From Pandoraea norimbergensis (GTDB lineage: Bacteria; Pseudomonadota; Gammaproteobacteria; Burkholderiales; Burkholderiaceae), in assembly GCF_001465545.3 (NCBI RefSeq), contig NZ_CP013480.3:2542001-2606000 (forward strand): 64,000 bases of DNA, written 5' to 3'. Positions 62,414-64,000 of this stretch are shown piece after piece. Made by a program: the position numbers and the translations under genes. The notes under the pieces were generated by a model. That model was not told the origin of the DNA. It did not search any database and saw only the letters and a list, made by a program, of their open reading frames with translations. How positions within the stretch are numbered: position 1 is the stretch's first letter; the number at the start of each line of letters is the position of its first letter.

Positions 62414-63331
62414 ATGAATACACCACAACACGGGGGATGGGGGCGCGTTGCCCTCTTGTCGTTCACCACGCTCGCCTTGAGCGGTTGCATCTCGCCAACC
62501 ACTCAGATCACATCGGTTCGCGCGCCGGACTACAAGGCGCAGGTTCACCGGATCTTCGTGATTTACGACGGCCAGATGCGCTTCGGGGCCGACTTCGGCA
62601 ATGGCTTCCGTCAGGAAGTGACGCAGCGGCTGGCGTCTTGCGATATCGAGTCGCAGTTCGGTCTGGTCCAGACATTGATGCTCGACACGCGCGGCGTGCA
62701 GCGCGAGATCGACAATTTCCGCCCGGATGTGGTGTTGCGCGTTCGCCCCAACGGGGGCGTCGTGCAGGGAAACTTGCCGATACGCGTGGACTTCGTGGCC
62801 GACATGGCCGACAACGCCACCGACGCGTCGGTCTGGCGTGGCGTGTTTCAGGTGCACCACGTCGGCACGCTGTACGTGTCGTACTTCGAACGCGGCGGCG
62901 TGTTTGCGACGGATCTGATCAACCGGCTCATCACCGACGGGATGATCAACAATTGCCCGATTCTCCCGCTCGATCCGGGCAATCGGCTGCCAAGCCGGGG
63001 CACGATCACGATGTCACCAAAGGCTGCGACACCGGTGGCGCCCGCGGTACCCGCTTCGCCTGCGTCACCTGCATCACCCACGGTACCGGCCAAGCCGTCG
63101 GGGACATTGCCGCAAACGCCGTCGCAATCGGCCAAATCACTGCCACCGATCGCGAACGGGGTCCCGGCGTCGCCCGCCGCGCCGGGTACCGTCCCCAGTA
63201 CACCAAGCACGCAGGCGAGTCAGGCAAAGCCGGAAGCTCCGCCGCCGCCTCTCACCGGCGACGCGGTTTATCGGCCCAAGCGCTCGGTGTCGCTCGATGA
63301 CCTGAACGGGTTGCTGCCGCCGGCTAAGTAG
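62414..63331 (+). CDS. Lipoprotein with Pro/Ala-rich tail
   Basis: 305 residues. Lipobox LALSGC (Cys at about residue 24, TLALSGCISP), so a lipid-anchored envelope protein. The domain (about 25-205) has no recognised family; segments KAQVHRIFVIYDGQMRFGADFGNGFRQEV and FRPDVVLRVRPNGGVV stand out. The tail (about 210-290) is Pro/Ala/Ser-rich (SPKAATPVAPAVPASPASPA, and similar), typical of a periplasmic or cell-wall spanning linker, and ends VYRPKRSVSLDDLNGLLPPAK. Divergent from the protease gene. Start 62414 since the lipobox signal starts there. Confidence 0.8.
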   Translation: MNTPQHGGWGRVALLSFTTLALSGCISPTTQITSVRAPDYKAQVHRIFVIYDGQMRFGADFGNGFRQEVTQRLASCDIESQFGLVQTLMLDTRGVQREIDNFRPDVVLRVRPNGGVVQGNLPIRVDFVADMADNATDASVWRGVFQVHHVGTLYVSYFERGGVFATDLINRLITDGMINNCPILPLDPGNRLPSRGTITMSPKAATPVAPAVPASPASPASPTVPAKPSGTLPQTPSQSAKSLPPIANGVPASPAAPGTVPSTPSTQASQAKPEAPPPPLTGDAVYRPKRSVSLDDLNGLLPPAK

Positions 63332-63401
63332 CCTCGCCCGACGACATCCGCCGCCGTGTCGCCCGCTCACGAAAAGCGAAGCGACAGCGGTGGCGTCACA
63401 C

Positions 63402-64000
63402 TCAGAACGGCTTCGACATTGCGAGATAGAACGTGCGGCGCGGCCCGAACTGCGGCGCGCCTACGCCGATTCCCGTGCCGTCGCGCAGCTCATACACACG
63501 GTCGAACAGATTGATGACCGAGAACTTCGCGTCGAACCGGCCCAGACCGGGCAGGTCGATCTTCTGGCCCACGCCAAGGTTGACCTGAAAATACGCCGGC
63601 AGGTGCCCCGTGTTCGCAAAGCCGCTACGCAGGCCCGAGCCGAACAGAACATCGGTCGACAACAGGGTCTTGCCCCATTGGTACGACGCACCGGCTGACG
63701 CCGTCAGTTGCTGGTCGTGATCCAGATGCACCCAGTGGCTGTTGATGTAGGCAAGCTCGTCGGCGTCGAAGTTGAACTGCCCCGTCTCGATGCCTTCACC
63801 CATCGCGCGCGACACCGACACATTCAGATACGCCCCCACGTTGCCCTGACGGAAGTTGACCGTGCCTTCCAGTCCGTACACGCGCCCCTTGTCGTAATTG
63901 AACGTCGAATAGATCAGCGCATTGCCGAACTGCCCTTCGTCCTGAAGATGACGCACGTGCCGGTAGTAAGCATCGAGCCCCACGGTGATCGACGACGTCA
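63402..64000 (-). CDS. TonB-dependent receptor, C-terminal part (N-terminus beyond window)
   Basis: C-terminal barrel part of an outer-membrane receptor, about 200 residues, running off the right edge. Barrel strands are visible (VYGLEGTVNFRQGNVGAYLNVSVSRA, SYQWGKTLLSTDVLFGSGLRSGF, LGVGQKIDLPGLGRFDAKFSVINLFDRVYELRDGTGIGV) with the late consensus INLFDRVYEL and a terminal Phe (FYLAMSKPF). It is not the same receptor as the one at 10.6 kb. Substrate unknown. Confidence 0.85.
   Translation of the reverse strand, partial: TSSITVGLDAYYRHVRHLQDEGQFGNALIYSTFNYDKGRVYGLEGTVNFRQGNVGAYLNVSVSRAMGEGIETGQFNFDADELAYINSHWVHLDHDQQLTASAGASYQWGKTLLSTDVLFGSGLRSGFANTGHLPAYFQVNLGVGQKIDLPGLGRFDAKFSVINLFDRVYELRDGTGIGVGAPQFGPRRTFYLAMSKPF

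Overview
This window looks like chromosome from a high-GC betaproteobacterium of the Burkholderiaceae. A Pandoraea-like genome is my best guess, inferred from the Burkholderia-type porin, the many LysR regulators, the complete hut cluster and the overall codon use; it was not tested by a search. Most genes are ordinary accessory metabolism: importers, amidohydrolases and oxidoreductases, each next to its own regulator. Two stretches are clearly poorer in GC than the rest: about 7.05-8.75 kb and 18.7-20.8 kb.

Layout. 1-7 kb: a truncated DEAD-box helicase, a YheS-type ABC-F ATPase, an amidase + MFS transporter pair and a divergent two-unit Lrp/AsnC regulator. 7-10.1 kb: a low-GC islet with one membrane-anchored orphan, a small secreted protein, Ohr and a YciI-like protein. 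10.5-15.5 kb: a TonB receptor, a periplasmic binding protein and a di-haem cytochrome, in an apparent operon behind a near-perfect ModE-type operator. 15.5-18.6 kb: LysR, a TrzA/AtzB-type amidohydrolase and a YdcZ-type transporter. 18.7-21.2 kb: a tandem duplication of a two-gene cassette (a 43-residue peptide plus a GRDP-like protein) embedded in IS3 and acetyltransferase debris. 21.3-26.5 kb: a sulfonate/nitrate-type ABC importer with a FAD oxidoreductase and LysR. 26.8-31.4 kb: an ECF sigma/anti-sigma pair and three orphan regulators. 31.5-39 kb: an LprI-like protein and the hutU-hutH-permease-hutI-hutG cluster for histidine breakdown, with a HutC-like operator in front. 39-47.7 kb: a YCII-like protein, a porin, a SLOG protein, a spermidine/2-aminoethylphosphonate-type ABC importer, LysR and a PL5 alginate-lyase-like protein. 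47.7-51 kb: LysR and a mitochondrial-type aconitase. 51-64 kb: an SDR + O-methyltransferase pair with TetR, an SsuA/SsuD-like pair, a D-serine dehydratase/D-threonine aldolase-like protein + HAD pair, LysR genes, a catalytically odd SDR + tautomerase, a secreted trypsin-like protease opposite a lipoprotein, and the C-terminus of a second TonB receptor.

The most unusual content is the tandem cassette at 18.7-20.8 kb. Each unit encodes a 43-residue peptide whose first 29 residues are conserved (22/29) and whose last 14 are almost completely different apart from one Cys and one Pro. A strong intrinsic terminator follows, and then a 170-codon GRDP-like gene. That leader/core pattern and attenuator layout resemble a ribosomally synthesised, modified peptide (RiPP) or other secreted peptide system. 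I do not recognise it as a described class. One of the two partner genes carries a nonsense codon. The second notable item is the ModE-type operator upstream of the TonB receptor/binding protein/di-haem cytochrome operon, which suggests outer-membrane acquisition of a molybdenum or related metal species.
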